From Cytophagaceae bacterium (GTDB lineage: Bacteria > Bacteroidota > Bacteroidia > Cytophagales > Flexibacteraceae), in NCBI GenBank assembly GCA_027487695.1, contig JAIYDB010000038.1, forward strand, positions 1 to 64,000: a stretch of 64,000 bases of DNA, written 5' to 3'. A model generated the notes under the pieces. That model made no database searches, was not told the DNA's origin, and saw only the letters and a program-made list of their open reading frames with translations. Positions within the stretch are counted from its first letter, which is position 1. Each line of letters opens with the position of its first letter. A program made the position numbers and the translations under genes. Of the stretch, positions 1 to 9,340 are shown piece after piece.

Positions 1-1602
1 ATTTATGGTATCGGTAATCCTGATGAGTTTGCGAAAAACGTAATCCGTTTAACGGTTGGCGATGTAGTAAGTCGTAACCGTTTCCTACATGGTTTAGTAG
101 ATATTTTATACTCTCGTACTGAGGCTGATTTTAAGCGGGGTAGCTTCCGAGTAAAAGGCGATACGGTTGATGTATATCCTGCTTATGCCGATTTTGCCTT
201 CCGCATTACCTTTTGGGGCGATGATATTGAACGTATTACACGTATCAATCCTGAAACAGGGGCAACCCTAAGTAACGAGGTGGGTATTACCATATATCCC
301 GCCAACCTATTCGTTACGGGTAAGGAACTCTTGCACCAATCGATGCGTGAAATCCAAGATGATTTGGTAGAGCAAATCAAATTCTTTGAATCAGAAGGTA
401 GGTTCCAAGAGGCTACTCGTATTAGGGAGCGTACGGAATTTGACTTGGAAATGATGCGTGAATTAGGCTATTGCAGTGGTATTGAGAACTACTCTCGGTA
501 TTTTGATAAGCGACAGCCGGGTATGCGTCCCTTCTGTTTGATAGATTATTTCCCTGACGATTTCCTTTTGGTGGTTGATGAAAGCCACGTTACCCTTCCC
601 CAAATTAGGGCGATGTGGGGAGGAGATAGAAGCCGTAAAGTAAACTTAGTGGATTATGGTTTCCGTTTGCCAAGTGCTATGGATAACCGTCCACTTACTT
701 TTAATGAGTTTGAAGCAATGATTCCGCAGTCTATGTTTGTAAGTGCTACCCCTAGTGAATATGAAATCAGGAAGTGCGAAGGTGTGGTAGTGGAACAAGT
801 AATAAGACCAACAGGCCTATTAGACCCTATCATTGAAGTTCGACCAACAGGCGATCAAATTGAAAACCTATTGGAGGAAATAGATATCCGTATCAAACAA
901 GGCGATAGGGTGCTCATAACCACGCTAACCAAGCGAATGGCGGAGGAGCTTACCAAGTTTATGGAAAGGCTAAACCTCAAAGTAAAGTATATCCATAGCG
1001 AAGTAAAAACCTTGGATCGGGTAGAAATTCTGCGGGAATTACGTCTGGGTATTATTGATGTATTGGTAGGGGTGAACTTGTTACGTGAAGGCTTGGACTT
1101 ACCTGAAGTATCGTTAGTAGCGATTATGGATGCCGATAAAGAAGGTTTCTTGCGTGACCAAAGGAGTATGATACAAACCATAGGTAGGGCAGCTCGTAAT
1201 GAAAACGGGATGGTGATTATGTATGCAGATAGAATGACTGGCAGTATGGAACAAGCCATTGAAGAAACCCGCCGACGTAGGGCTAAACAGGAAATTTACA
1301 ACACAGAACACGGCATTACCCCGAAAACTATCCGTAAATCTGCTGAGGCTATTATGCAGCAAACTAAGGTAGCAGATAGCCGTAAGGATGCTAAAGTTTA
1401 TGCCTTCGATGATATGGAGGATAACTTGATGATTGCCGCAGATCCTGTAGTTGCCTATATGCCTAAGCAAGATCTTGAAAAGCTCGCCACCAAAACCCAA
1501 AAGGATATGGAAAAGGCAGCCAAAGAACTTGACTTTATAACTGCAGCCAGATTACGTGATGAACTTGCCCAACTTAAAGAATTACTGAAACAGAAGGGTT
1601 AA
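1..1602 (+). CDS. uvrB: UvrABC excision nuclease subunit B, 3' part
   Basis: UvrB is the damage-verifying helicase-like subunit of nucleotide excision repair. It loads with UvrA onto lesions and recruits UvrC. The frame is open from base 1, so the N-terminus with the Walker A motif lies upstream of the window. The visible 533 residues compare with about 670 in the family. They contain the SATPSEYE segment (motif III region), the C-terminal helicase lobe with LLREGLDLPEVSLVAI and QTIGRAARN (motifs V and VI), and a terminal UVR domain (KAAKELDFITAARLRDEL) that binds UvrC. An ATG at 280 lies inside the open frame and is an internal Met, not the start. The gene reads as intact; only the window edge cuts it. 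Confidence 0.97.
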   Translation: MYGIGNPDEFAKNVIRLTVGDVVSRNRFLHGLVDILYSRTEADFKRGSFRVKGDTVDVYPAYADFAFRITFWGDDIERITRINPETGATLSNEVGITIYPANLFVTGKELLHQSMREIQDDLVEQIKFFESEGRFQEATRIRERTEFDLEMMRELGYCSGIENYSRYFDKRQPGMRPFCLIDYFPDDFLLVVDESHVTLPQIRAMWGGDRSRKVNLVDYGFRLPSAMDNRPLTFNEFEAMIPQSMFVSATPSEYEIRKCEGVVVEQVIRPTGLLDPIIEVRPTGDQIENLLEEIDIRIKQGDRVLITTLTKRMAEELTKFMERLNLKVKYIHSEVKTLDRVEILRELRLGIIDVLVGVNLLREGLDLPEVSLVAIMDADKEGFLRDQRSMIQTIGRAARNENGMVIMYADRMTGSMEQAIEETRRRRAKQEIYNTEHGITPKTIRKSAEAIMQQTKVADSRKDAKVYAFDDMEDNLMIAADPVVAYMPKQDLEKLATKTQKDMEKAAKELDFITAARLRDELAQLKELLKQKG

Positions 1603-1653
1603 GCCTCAACTTATTCGGCAGTTCTGAAAATTTGATGTTAATTTGAAGTTGAA

Positions 1654-1669
1654 TGTCACCAAGGTGACA
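1654..1669. promoter_or_regulatory. 16-bp perfect palindrome upstream of dsbD
   Basis: TGTCACC-AA-GGTGACA is a perfect inverted repeat with 7-base arms and a 2-base centre, about 80 bases before the chosen dsbD start and 52 bases after the uvrB stop. No T-run follows, so it does not look like a terminator. Its compact symmetry suits a dimeric repressor or activator. The regulator is unknown. Confidence 0.4.
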
Positions 1670-1750
1670 AAGTTACGTTTACTTATTTCCGAGGTTTGCA
1701 TTTGTAAACCCACCGAACTTAAAAATATGACCCACCTCCTTACCTTGAAA

Positions 1751-3865
1751 ATGAATCGTGTTTTTACCTCGCTAATCGTGCTATTAGCATTGGTTTTGAA
1801 CACTTATACCGCAACGGCTCAAATTTTAGAGCCTAGCAAATGGAGCTTTTCTTATTCAAAATCCTCAGCTAAGGTAGGCGATGAATTAGATGTAATTATC
1901 AAGGTTAAGTTAGATGAAGGCTGGTATTTATATAGCTCAGATTTCGATCCGAACTTAGGACCAATTATTACCGCGCTAACTTGGAAAGCACATCCAAGTT
2001 TTAAAACCCTTGGTAAGCTAAAACCAATTGGCGCTAAGAAAAAATACGACGATTTATGGGGTGGTGAATATACCTACTTCACTAAAACAGCAGAATTCCG
2101 TCAGAAAATAAAGGTTCTAGCAGCCAATCCAGTAATTAAAGGTACCTACGAAGGACAAGTTTGTACCGAAAAAGACGGCAAATGTATAACAGTAAATGGC
2201 GATTTTGAAGTTAAAGGACTTACAGTTGCAGGAGCAGAAAGTGCACCTGCGCCAACTCCTACAAAAACGGACGCAACCAATTCAGATACTACAAGTGCCA
2301 ATACACCAGTAAGTTCAGATACTGGGAGTGCGGTTTCAACAGTAAATACTACCCCAACAGATACCGCAAAAGCTGAAACAACCATAGCAGGAACAACCCC
2401 AAAAAAGGAAGATGAAAGCATTTTCGGCTTCTTCTTATTGGCTATGGGTGCAGGCTTTTTAGCTTTATTAACACCTTGCGTATTCCCGCTAATCCCAATG
2501 ACTGTAACCTTCTTTACAAAAAGAAGTGGCACCAGAGCACAAGGCATCAGAAACGCATTTATTTATGGTTTAAGTATCATTGCCATCTATGTGATTGCAG
2601 GTACTATCGTCGCTAAAATTAATGGTCCGGGCTTTGCTAATTTCTTGGCAACTCACTGGTTTCCAAATATATTGTTTACAGTAATCTTTGTAATCTTCGG
2701 TCTTAGCTTCTTAGGTCTTTTTGAAATTGTATTGCCATCAGGTATGGTAAACAGCGTAGATAGACTTGGCGATAAAGGTGGCTTTATAGGAATCTTCTTT
2801 ATGGCCTTTACCTTAGTGCTAGTATCGTTTTCGTGTACAGGTCCTATCGTAGGAAGTATCCTAGTTGAAAGTGCTGGAGGGGCATTCCTCAAACCTATAG
2901 TGGGGATGTTTGGCTTCTCGTTAGCCTTGTCGTTACCGTTTATGTTCTTTGCTTTGTTCCCGCAGGCATTAAGCGAATTGCCAAAAAGTGGTGGTTGGTT
3001 AAATTCAGTAAAGGTTGTTTTAGGTTTTGCTGAATTGGCTTTAGCACTAAAATACTTCTCAACGGCTGACCTTTCTTACCACTGGGGTATCTTAAATAGA
3101 GATACCTATCTTTCTATTTGGATAGTAATTTTTGCCTTAATAGGCTTCTATTTGTTAGGTAAAATCAGAATGCCTAAGGACGATAAACTCGAGAAAATTC
3201 CTGTGTTCAGAATGATTATGGCAATCATTGTTTTCTCGTTCACAGTCTATTTAATTCCTGGTTTATGGGGTGCTCCATTGCCTGCTTTATCAGGTTATTT
3301 GCCTCCGCAAAGCACGCAAGCGTTTACCCTTGTTGCTGGTTCAGAAGAAAGTGGTCATACCAATTCAGTCGCTACAACTGGTGCTTGCAGCAATCCTAAG
3401 TACGCCGATTTTCTTCACGTACCTCACGGTATCCAAGGTTACTTCGATTATAAGCAAGCGTTAGCATGCGCTAAGGAACAGAAAAAGCCTTTGTTTATTG
3501 ATTTCACAGGTCACGGTTGTGTGAACTGTAGGGAAATGGAAGCCAATGTATGGTCAGATCCTGAGGTTTTGCGTCGCTTAAAAGAAGATTTTGTTGTCGT
3601 TTCTTTATATGTTGATGATAAAAAGGAATTGCCAGAGTCTGAGTGGTACACTAGTGCTTACGATAACAAGGTTAAAAAATCAATTGGCGACCAAAATGCA
3701 GATTTCCAAATCATCAAATACAAGACTAATTCACAGCCTTTGTACGTTATAGTTGATGAAAAGGGCGAACAATTGAACGCTCCTCGTGCTTATGATAAAG
3801 ATGTACAAGCCTACATCAAATTCCTAGACGAAGCCAAACTAAAATACCAGCAATTTGTAAATTGA
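1751..3865 (+). CDS. dsbD: Thiol:disulfide interchange protein DsbD
   Basis: DsbD passes electrons from cytoplasmic thioredoxin across the inner membrane to periplasmic thiol pathways such as disulfide isomerisation and cytochrome c maturation. All three modules are visible. A signal peptide ends near TATAQ. The periplasmic DsbD-alpha domain has a cysteine pair at about residues 138 and 145 (VCTEKDGKC). A Thr/Ala/Pro-rich linker of about 60 residues follows. The membrane domain carries one cysteine in LTPCVFPLIP and one in SFSCTGPIVGS. The C-terminal thioredoxin domain has a CVNC active site at about 590-593. The start chosen is the ATG directly before MNRVFTSLIVLL; an ATG 24 bases upstream (1727) is possible, and a TTG at 1643 would add a non-signal-like extension. 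The next gene overlaps the stop codon. Confidence 0.95.
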   Translation: MNRVFTSLIVLLALVLNTYTATAQILEPSKWSFSYSKSSAKVGDELDVIIKVKLDEGWYLYSSDFDPNLGPIITALTWKAHPSFKTLGKLKPIGAKKKYDDLWGGEYTYFTKTAEFRQKIKVLAANPVIKGTYEGQVCTEKDGKCITVNGDFEVKGLTVAGAESAPAPTPTKTDATNSDTTSANTPVSSDTGSAVSTVNTTPTDTAKAETTIAGTTPKKEDESIFGFFLLAMGAGFLALLTPCVFPLIPMTVTFFTKRSGTRAQGIRNAFIYGLSIIAIYVIAGTIVAKINGPGFANFLATHWFPNILFTVIFVIFGLSFLGLFEIVLPSGMVNSVDRLGDKGGFIGIFFMAFTLVLVSFSCTGPIVGSILVESAGGAFLKPIVGMFGFSLALSLPFMFFALFPQALSELPKSGGWLNSVKVVLGFAELALALKYFSTADLSYHWGILNRDTYLSIWIVIFALIGFYLLGKIRMPKDDKLEKIPVFRMIMAIIVFSFTVYLIPGLWGAPLPALSGYLPPQSTQAFTLVAGSEESGHTNSVATTGACSNPKYADFLHVPHGIQGYFDYKQALACAKEQKKPLFIDFTGHGCVNCREMEANVWSDPEVLRRLKEDFVVVSLYVDDKKELPESEWYTSAYDNKVKKSIGDQNADFQIIKYKTNSQPLYVIVDEKGEQLNAPRAYDKDVQAYIKFLDEAKLKYQQFVN

Positions 3866-4923
3866 TTTCAAATAAATTTATAAGCATTTTATTCATTGCC
3901 TTTATCTCTTTAGGGATAACTGCTTTTGCCCAGCCAACCAATGAATTAGACCAAAAAGTAGTAAATCATTTCAACGGAAAAACTGTTGATAAATCTACTT
4001 TAGTGAAGTGGTTAAATGAAAATACAAAAACCGATTTGGAGTATTCCAGAGCGGTTTTTGCGTTTCTAAGTACCCAGATTAACTACAATATGGCTGCCTT
4101 TGAACAAGGCATTAATTTAAATGTAACGCCTGAGGCAGTGCTTAAAACGGGTAATTCTGTTTGTCAGGGTTATGCTAACTTGTTTAAAGCCCTTTGTGAT
4201 GCCAAAAAGATTAAGTGCTATGTGGTCACAGGTCACGGAGAAGGACTTGCAGCCCGTGCCAGAGCGTTCGATAACCACGCTTGGAATTGCTTTCAAATTG
4301 ATGGCAAATGGTATTTAGCAGAAGCCACTTGGGCTGGTTTCTTATACCGTCAGTTTGGTCTTTCGGGTATTCAGGGGAATACTTACAATAAGTTTTGGAT
4401 GCCCAATCCTGCCAACTTTGTTTGGGAACATTTACCCAATGTACCTGAATTTCAGCTTCTAGATCCTGTGATTACTATTGAAGATTACAAAAAAGGCGAG
4501 AAACATGTAAATGAATTAGCCGCAAAAGCAGCTCATGAACCTTCCTTATTAATGGACATTTATTTGAATGAAACCATTGGTCTTGAGGATCATCGTCGTA
4601 ACCTATCCTTGGCAGAAAGGGCTTATACCTTTAACCCTAATAACCCAATGACTTATGCTTTTGCCTTGCTAAATAACACAGTTCATAAGCATGAAACCTT
4701 TAGGCAAAAAGCTACTAAAGATAATTTAGATACTTGTATAGCCTTTGAAAAAGAAGTCCTAAAGGGGTATGAAAAAAGCCTTGAATTGATGGAAGCGGTG
4801 CGTCCACGAGATGCAGTGATTGAAAAGGCGATTGATACCAATGAATTCAACATCAAAAGCACGAGAAAATACATTGCCGATCTGCAGAAAATGAAAGAAT
4901 TCTACGAAAAGCAGGCTCGCTAA
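3862..4923 (+). CDS. Exported transglutaminase-like protein
   Basis: This is a predicted secreted or periplasmic protein of the transglutaminase/protease-like superfamily. A clean signal peptide (FISILFIAFISLGITAFAQ) follows a TTG start that overlaps the dsbD stop codon, so the two genes are probably translationally coupled. The core has the expected order: Cys101 in SVCQGY, His139 in NHAWN, and an acidic residue before the TW pair. That acidic residue is Glu154 (AEATWA), where the family usually has Asp. The 150 residues after the core look helical and have no recognised domain. Because it follows DsbD, an envelope thiol or protein-processing role is conceivable, but the substrate is unknown. 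Confidence 0.75.
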   Translation: MISNKFISILFIAFISLGITAFAQPTNELDQKVVNHFNGKTVDKSTLVKWLNENTKTDLEYSRAVFAFLSTQINYNMAAFEQGINLNVTPEAVLKTGNSVCQGYANLFKALCDAKKIKCYVVTGHGEGLAARARAFDNHAWNCFQIDGKWYLAEATWAGFLYRQFGLSGIQGNTYNKFWMPNPANFVWEHLPNVPEFQLLDPVITIEDYKKGEKHVNELAAKAAHEPSLLMDIYLNETIGLEDHRRNLSLAERAYTFNPNNPMTYAFALLNNTVHKHETFRQKATKDNLDTCIAFEKEVLKGYEKSLELMEAVRPRDAVIEKAIDTNEFNIKSTRKYIADLQKMKEFYEKQAR

Positions 4924-4956
4924 TATTTCCTTATATAACAAGCACCTGCATCTGCT

Positions 4957-4964
4957 TATATTTG
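4957..4964 (+). promoter_or_regulatory. -7 element (TATATTTG) directly before purC
   Basis: This matches the Bacteroidota -7 consensus TAnnTTTG and ends only 4 bases before the purC ATG. Transcription would begin at or next to the start codon, implying a leaderless mRNA. No TTG at the usual -33 position is seen, so the promoter call is moderate. Confidence 0.5.
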
Positions 4965-4968
4965 GGCA

Positions 4969-5907
4969 ATGCAAGCGCTTAAAGAAACTAACTTCCAATT
5001 CCCAGGGCAAACTGCCTTTTACAAAGGTAAAGTCCGCGATGTTTATACCATTGGCAATAAGCTAGTCATGGTGGCATCTGACCGTATTTCAGCTTTTGAT
5101 GTAGTATTGCCCAAGGCTATTCCTTTCAAAGGAGAAGTACTAAACAGAACAGCTGCCCACTTTTTAGCCGCTACTGCCGATATCGTTCCTAATTGGGTAG
5201 TATCGGTTCCAGATCCAAACGTAACTATCGGACTAGCTTGCGAGCCTTTTAAGGTGGAAATGGTAGTACGCGGTTACTTAGCGGGACACGCCGCCAGAGA
5301 ATATGCACTAGGTAAAAGATCAGTTTGTGGCGTTGCTTTACCAGAAGGCCTAAAGGAGAACGATAAACTTCCCCACCCTATCATTACGCCTACAACAAAG
5401 GCTTCTGAAGGACACGATGAAGATATTAGTCGTGAAGCAATTATTGCCCAAGGCATCGTTTCGGAGGCTGATTATAGTCAGCTAGAGGCATATACCCTTG
5501 CATTGTACCAAAGAGGTACAGAAATGGCTGCTAAACAAGGGCTTATATTAGTAGATACTAAGTATGAGTTTGGAAAAATGGATGATCAAATTATTTTGAT
5601 AGACGAAATTCATACCCCTGATAGTTCTCGTTATTTCTATGCAGAAGGCTACGAAGAACGCCAAGCTAATAATGAACCACAAAAGCAGTTAAGCAAAGAA
5701 TTTGTCCGTAAATGGCTCATTGAAAACGGTTTCCAAGGAAAGGACGGTCAGCAAGTGCCTGAAATGTCAGAGGAATGGATAACCGAAATAAGCAATCGTT
5801 ACATTGAATTATTTGAAAAAGTAACAGGCCATACCTTCAATAAAGAAACTTCAGAAGAAGCCATTACCGATCGTATTTACAAGAATATCCTAAACGCACT
5901 AAGCTAA
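4969..5907 (+). CDS. purC: Phosphoribosylaminoimidazole-succinocarboxamide synthase
   Basis: PurC (SAICAR synthetase) condenses CAIR with aspartate using ATP in de novo purine synthesis. The 312-residue protein is of the longer, ADE1-like type. It carries [13 protein letters not shown] at the N-terminus, [11 protein letters not shown], the nucleotide/substrate segment [18 protein letters not shown], and [10 protein letters not shown] followed by [14 protein letters not shown]. The N-terminus [13 protein letters not shown] aligns with the usual family start, so the ATG at 4969 is well supported despite the missing leader. The stop TAA shares its last base with the ATG of the STAS-like gene, so the two are cotranscribed and probably coupled. 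Confidence 0.97.
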   Translation: MQALKETNFQFPGQTAFYKGKVRDVYTIGNKLVMVASDRISAFDVVLPKAIPFKGEVLNRTAAHFLAATADIVPNWVVSVPDPNVTIGLACEPFKVEMVVRGYLAGHAAREYALGKRSVCGVALPEGLKENDKLPHPIITPTTKASEGHDEDISREAIIAQGIVSEADYSQLEAYTLALYQRGTEMAAKQGLILVDTKYEFGKMDDQIILIDEIHTPDSSRYFYAEGYEERQANNEPQKQLSKEFVRKWLIENGFQGKDGQQVPEMSEEWITEISNRYIELFEKVTGHTFNKETSEEAITDRIYKNILNALS

Positions 5908-6263
5908 TGAACATTATAAAAGAAGAAAATCATTGGCAAATTACCGCCACCGCCACTGAATTATTGAATGCGAATTGGCTAGTTACCCTTACTGATGCGC
6001 CTGCATTTACCATTTTAGATATTTCAGAACTAATTGAATCAGAATTAAATTCAGTTGCTGAAAGTATTAGAGAATGGATGGAATACAACTTAGAATTAGG
6101 TGGAAAGGGTGTTTTAGTTACTGCCTTTGAAACAGAAATAAGAGACCTACTTTCAGCCACCGAAGAAAGCCTTATCGTAATGCCTACCCTTGAAGAAGCT
6201 GTGGATGCGGTATTCTTCGCCATTATAGAAAACGACCTATTGAATGGGTCAGATTTTGAATAA
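5907..6263 (+). CDS. STAS-like small protein next to RNase Z
   Basis: This 118-residue soluble protein resembles a minimal STAS (anti-sigma factor antagonist) fold. It has alternating hydrophobic strands and helices, with the core strand FTILDIS followed by a helix, then strand GVLVTAF, a helix, and ESLIVMPTLEEAVDAVF, which matches the late STAS pattern. The usual phosphorylatable serine of antagonists (the DSSG motif) is not apparent, so it may not act in a partner-switch cascade. It overlaps purC by one base and is followed 9 bases later by RNase Z. From memory, a STAS-like gene beside rnz is common in this phylum. The function is unknown. Confidence 0.55.
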   Translation: MNIIKEENHWQITATATELLNANWLVTLTDAPAFTILDISELIESELNSVAESIREWMEYNLELGGKGVLVTAFETEIRDLLSATEESLIVMPTLEEAVDAVFFAIIENDLLNGSDFE

Positions 6264-6272
6264 GTAAACCTA

Positions 6273-7208
6273 TTGGATTTTAAAGTTACCGTTCTCGGCA
6301 CCTGTTCTGCCACCTTTGCTTGGGGCCGACACCAAAGTGCAACCTTAGTGCAATTCGATAACCTCCACTTTCTTATTGATTGCGGTGAGGGCACCCAATT
6401 GCAGTTTATTGACCATAAAGTAAAAACTGCCAAGTTAGAAGCCATATTTATCTCTCACCTCCACGGCGATCATTACCTTGGTTTAGTAGGTTTACTTGGC
6501 ACTATGAGTATGGGTGGACGTAAAAAGCCACTTACTATTTATAGTCCTGTCGGGTTAAAAGAAATCATAGAAGTTCAGTTTAAGCACTCGGGAACCATTT
6601 TAAACTATGAACTCAATATACTTGAACACCAAGCCAATAGTCCCGAAGTAATAGCACAATTTCAATACTTTAAGGTAAGCACCTTACCATTGCAACATCG
6701 AGTGCCTTGCACAGGCTACTTGTTTGAGGAAACCATTGCCAAGCGCAAATTCCGATCAGACCGCAACCTAGAGGTAGTTCCAGTTCCTGCAATCAAAGCA
6801 ATGAAGGAAGGCGAGGACTATGATGGTCCAGAAGGCAAATACTTCGCTGCCGATTGGATAGAAGAAACGAGACCGCCCCGCAAGTTTGCTTATTGTTCTG
6901 ATACTATTTACCTGCCTCATTTAGCGGCCCAAATACAAGGTGTAGATTTATTGTATCACGAGGCTACTTTTGATCAAGAACATATTACAAGAGCCAAAGA
7001 AACCTTCCATTCCACAGCCATAGAAGCAGCAACAGTAGCTAAGGATGCAGGTGCAGGAAGACTAATTCTTAGCCATTTCAGTTCTAGATTTAAAGAGTTA
7101 GATGTCTTGGTAAATGAAGCAAAATCAGTTTTCCTAAATTCAGAGGCAGCAGTTGAAGGTGCCGAATACCCAATTTTAGTGAACCGAACGGTTACCAATA
7201 CCAAGTAA
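6273..7208 (+). CDS. rnz: Ribonuclease Z
   Basis: RNase Z is the zinc-dependent tRNA 3'-processing endonuclease of the metallo-beta-lactamase fold. The 311 residues show the family hallmarks: an N-terminal strand FKVTVLGTCSA, LIDCGEGTQLQF, the metal motif SHLHGDHYLGL (HxHxDH), LPLQHRVPCTGYL, YCSDTIY, LLYHEATF and a late LILSHFSSR. A TTG start is chosen because family members begin right before this first strand and no ATG is suitable. It sits in the purC / STAS-like / rnz run with a 9-base gap, so it is probably part of that operon. Confidence 0.95.
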   Translation: MDFKVTVLGTCSATFAWGRHQSATLVQFDNLHFLIDCGEGTQLQFIDHKVKTAKLEAIFISHLHGDHYLGLVGLLGTMSMGGRKKPLTIYSPVGLKEIIEVQFKHSGTILNYELNILEHQANSPEVIAQFQYFKVSTLPLQHRVPCTGYLFEETIAKRKFRSDRNLEVVPVPAIKAMKEGEDYDGPEGKYFAADWIEETRPPRKFAYCSDTIYLPHLAAQIQGVDLLYHEATFDQEHITRAKETFHSTAIEAATVAKDAGAGRLILSHFSSRFKELDVLVNEAKSVFLNSEAAVEGAEYPILVNRTVTNTK

Positions 7209-7233
7209 AAGCGTATTTAACCTAAATTAGCTT

Positions 7234-8970
7234 ATGAAAAACTTTTACCTTTTTCTATTCCTGTTCTTGGTATCGTTCGCTACAAATGCGCAAAGTTTGT
7301 ACGTGCCTTACAATCCTGAAACCTATCATCTGATTCAACGGTATGAAGTTTTAGGAGGAGTAAGCGTTAACAATACCACTAACGGAATTAGACCTTATAC
7401 CAGAAAGGGTGTGGTGCAAATGGCTCAAGGAAATATGCCTATGCTAAGTCGTAAGTTTATTCCTGAAGCTGATTTCAATTTAGAATACCTAGTAACTGAT
7501 AGTCCTGAGCAAAGCCTTGGCAGTAGCGTTTATACGGAAAGCAGATACAAATTTACTGGTCCTATTTACCGCACAAAGAACGATTTATTTACTCATTCAG
7601 ATTCGGTATTCGACCTGCACATAAACCCTGTTTTATTACTTTCAACTGGAAAAGACAGTGAAACTTCAAGTAGGCTTTATCAAAATACCAGAGGTGTAGA
7701 ATTAAGGGCAACCATAGATAATAAAGTAGGACTTTATACCTATCTCACCACCACCCAAATGCAGATTCCTGAGTACATAAGAATGTACACTGAAATGAAT
7801 GAGACCGTGCAAGGGGAAGGTTTCTGGAAATCATTAAATGGTAAAGGGTATGATTTTTTCACCGCCCGTGGGTACCTAACCTTTGCGCTAACTAAGCATA
7901 TAGATGTGCAAGCAGGTCACGATAAAATCTTTGTAGGACAGGGTTATCGTAGTATGATATTGAGCGACAATGCTAATAATTACAACTTCTTAAGAGTTAA
8001 TACCAATATCTGGAAACTGAATTACACGAATATCTATGCCCAACTAAAAGCCAATACTTTTGCAAATCCTAACCTAAATGGCAGCCTTGCAGGTGTTCGC
8101 TATCCAGATAAATATATGGCATTCCATCACTTAGGGATGCAGGTAACCAAAAACTTGAATATCGGACTGTTTGAATCTGTGATATTCGGACGAGGCGATA
8201 GTGCCAGCGGCGGTACCTTCGATTGGGCATATATGAATCCTCTTATCTTTTACAGGGCAATGGAAAGCAATATGGGCAGTCCAGATAATGCCTCGATAGG
8301 AGCAGACTTTAGCTGGCGCATCAAAAACAGAGTACTCGTTTACGGTCAGTTCTTCTTAGACGAATACCTGCACAAAGAAGTTTGGGGTGGTAAAGATTGG
8401 TGGGCTAATAAATGGGCAACCCAAATTGGGGCTAAGTACTTTGCAGCCTTCGGCATCAGTAGGCTTGATTTACAGGCCGAATACAATAGCGCTAGGCCTT
8501 ATACCTATACTCACTTGAATAATCAGAATGCTTATATCCATTATAACCAACCCCTCGCCCACCCTTACGGAGCAAACTTCAGGGAGTTTATTGGAATTGC
8601 GAGGTACCAACCTTTGAATCGGTTGTTTATTGTAGCGAAATTGTTTGTAGCTGAAAGAGGTTTGGATTTTGACCTTCTTAATAACACCACTACAAATTAT
8701 GGAAGTAACCTATTAAAGCCTTACAATACCCGTGAAAGTGAATATGGAAATATAATTGGTCAGGGTTACAACAACATAATTATGACTAGGGCATTAACTG
8801 TAAGTTATATGTTTAAACATAATTGGTGGCTTGATTTGAATTGGGTAGTTAGAGAAATTAGTAGTGGTGTATTTACTGCCGACCGTACAGGAGAGTTTAA
8901 ACTTCGTAACGGTAATGTTTTAAGCTTTACTCTCAGAGCTAATATTGGTCGTCGGGAAGATGCTTTATAG
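7234..8970 (+). CDS. Wzi/RemB-like outer-membrane beta-barrel protein
   Basis: A signal peptide (YLFLFLFLVSFATNAQ) precedes 555 residues rich in alternating aromatic strands such as TFDWAYMNPLIFYRAME and RVLVYGQFFLDEY. These segments are typical of the capsule-assembly Wzi family. Wzi in E. coli is an 18-strand outer-membrane lectin that anchors capsule; Bacteroidota members include the gliding-motility-associated RemB-type proteins. Which role applies here cannot be told. No capsule export genes flank it, which argues for a general surface role. It starts 25 bases after rnz and may be read from the same transcript. Confidence 0.75.
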   Translation: MKNFYLFLFLFLVSFATNAQSLYVPYNPETYHLIQRYEVLGGVSVNNTTNGIRPYTRKGVVQMAQGNMPMLSRKFIPEADFNLEYLVTDSPEQSLGSSVYTESRYKFTGPIYRTKNDLFTHSDSVFDLHINPVLLLSTGKDSETSSRLYQNTRGVELRATIDNKVGLYTYLTTTQMQIPEYIRMYTEMNETVQGEGFWKSLNGKGYDFFTARGYLTFALTKHIDVQAGHDKIFVGQGYRSMILSDNANNYNFLRVNTNIWKLNYTNIYAQLKANTFANPNLNGSLAGVRYPDKYMAFHHLGMQVTKNLNIGLFESVIFGRGDSASGGTFDWAYMNPLIFYRAMESNMGSPDNASIGADFSWRIKNRVLVYGQFFLDEYLHKEVWGGKDWWANKWATQIGAKYFAAFGISRLDLQAEYNSARPYTYTHLNNQNAYIHYNQPLAHPYGANFREFIGIARYQPLNRLFIVAKLFVAERGLDFDLLNNTTTNYGSNLLKPYNTRESEYGNIIGQGYNNIIMTRALTVSYMFKHNWWLDLNWVVREISSGVFTADRTGEFKLRNGNVLSFTLRANIGRREDAL

Positions 8971-9018
8971 TAACTCTATTTTGTAATCAAAAGCTAAAGT
9001 TCTAACTTAGTTCACACT

Positions 9019-9291
9019 ATGGAAACCCCAACCCACCCATTTACTCAAAGCCTGTTCTGGGATATTAACTTAGCTGAATTAGACCTTGAAAAGCACGAAG
9101 TGTTTATTTTAAAGCGAGTCTTCGAACGGGGAGATATAGATCAGATAAGGTTTATATTCAAATACTATGGCTTAGATAGAATTAGCGCCTTTGTGGAAAG
9201 TAAGCCTAGAATGGATAAGCGAGGATTTTCCTTTGCTGAAAACTTGGTGTTAGGCATGAAAGAAAATAATAGGACTGATTTTTGTTATTAA
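9019..9291 (+). CDS. DUF6922-type small protein
   Basis: This 90-residue cytoplasmic protein begins with a FTQSLFWDINLAELDLEKHE segment, followed by the ILKRVFERGDIDQIRFIFKYYG stretch. Both match the small DUF6922 family, whose members are often found near nucleotidyltransferase- or toxin-antitoxin-type genes elsewhere. Here no such partner is present. It lies alone between the Wzi-like gene and a convergent terminator. No function is known, and none is suggested by the neighbours. Confidence 0.6.
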   Translation: METPTHPFTQSLFWDINLAELDLEKHEVFILKRVFERGDIDQIRFIFKYYGLDRISAFVESKPRMDKRGFSFAENLVLGMKENNRTDFCY

Positions 9292-9292
9292 C

Positions 9293-9321
9293 AAAAAAAA
9301 CGGGGACTAATAGCCCCCGTT
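9293..9321 (-). terminator. Intrinsic terminator of pruA
   Basis: On the minus strand AACGGGG-(9 bases)-CCCCGTT is followed by an unbroken T-run, 20 bases after the pruA stop. The orientation of the T-run assigns it to pruA; it may also slow transcripts arriving from the DUF6922 gene. Confidence 0.85.
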
Positions 9322-9340
9322 ATGCATTATAATTAACGGC

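Noticed and set aside
855-1500. Long minus-strand open frames inside uvrB (and similar ones inside dsbD, rnr, kup, asmA, mutL)
   Set aside because: They lie opposite strongly recognisable genes, lack family similarity or signal features, and read as low-complexity Ser/Ile/Leu sequence; they are shadows.
1643-1750. TTG start at 1643 for dsbD
   Set aside because: It would add 36 residues before a perfect signal peptide and run through the upstream palindrome; the ATG at 1751 is better.
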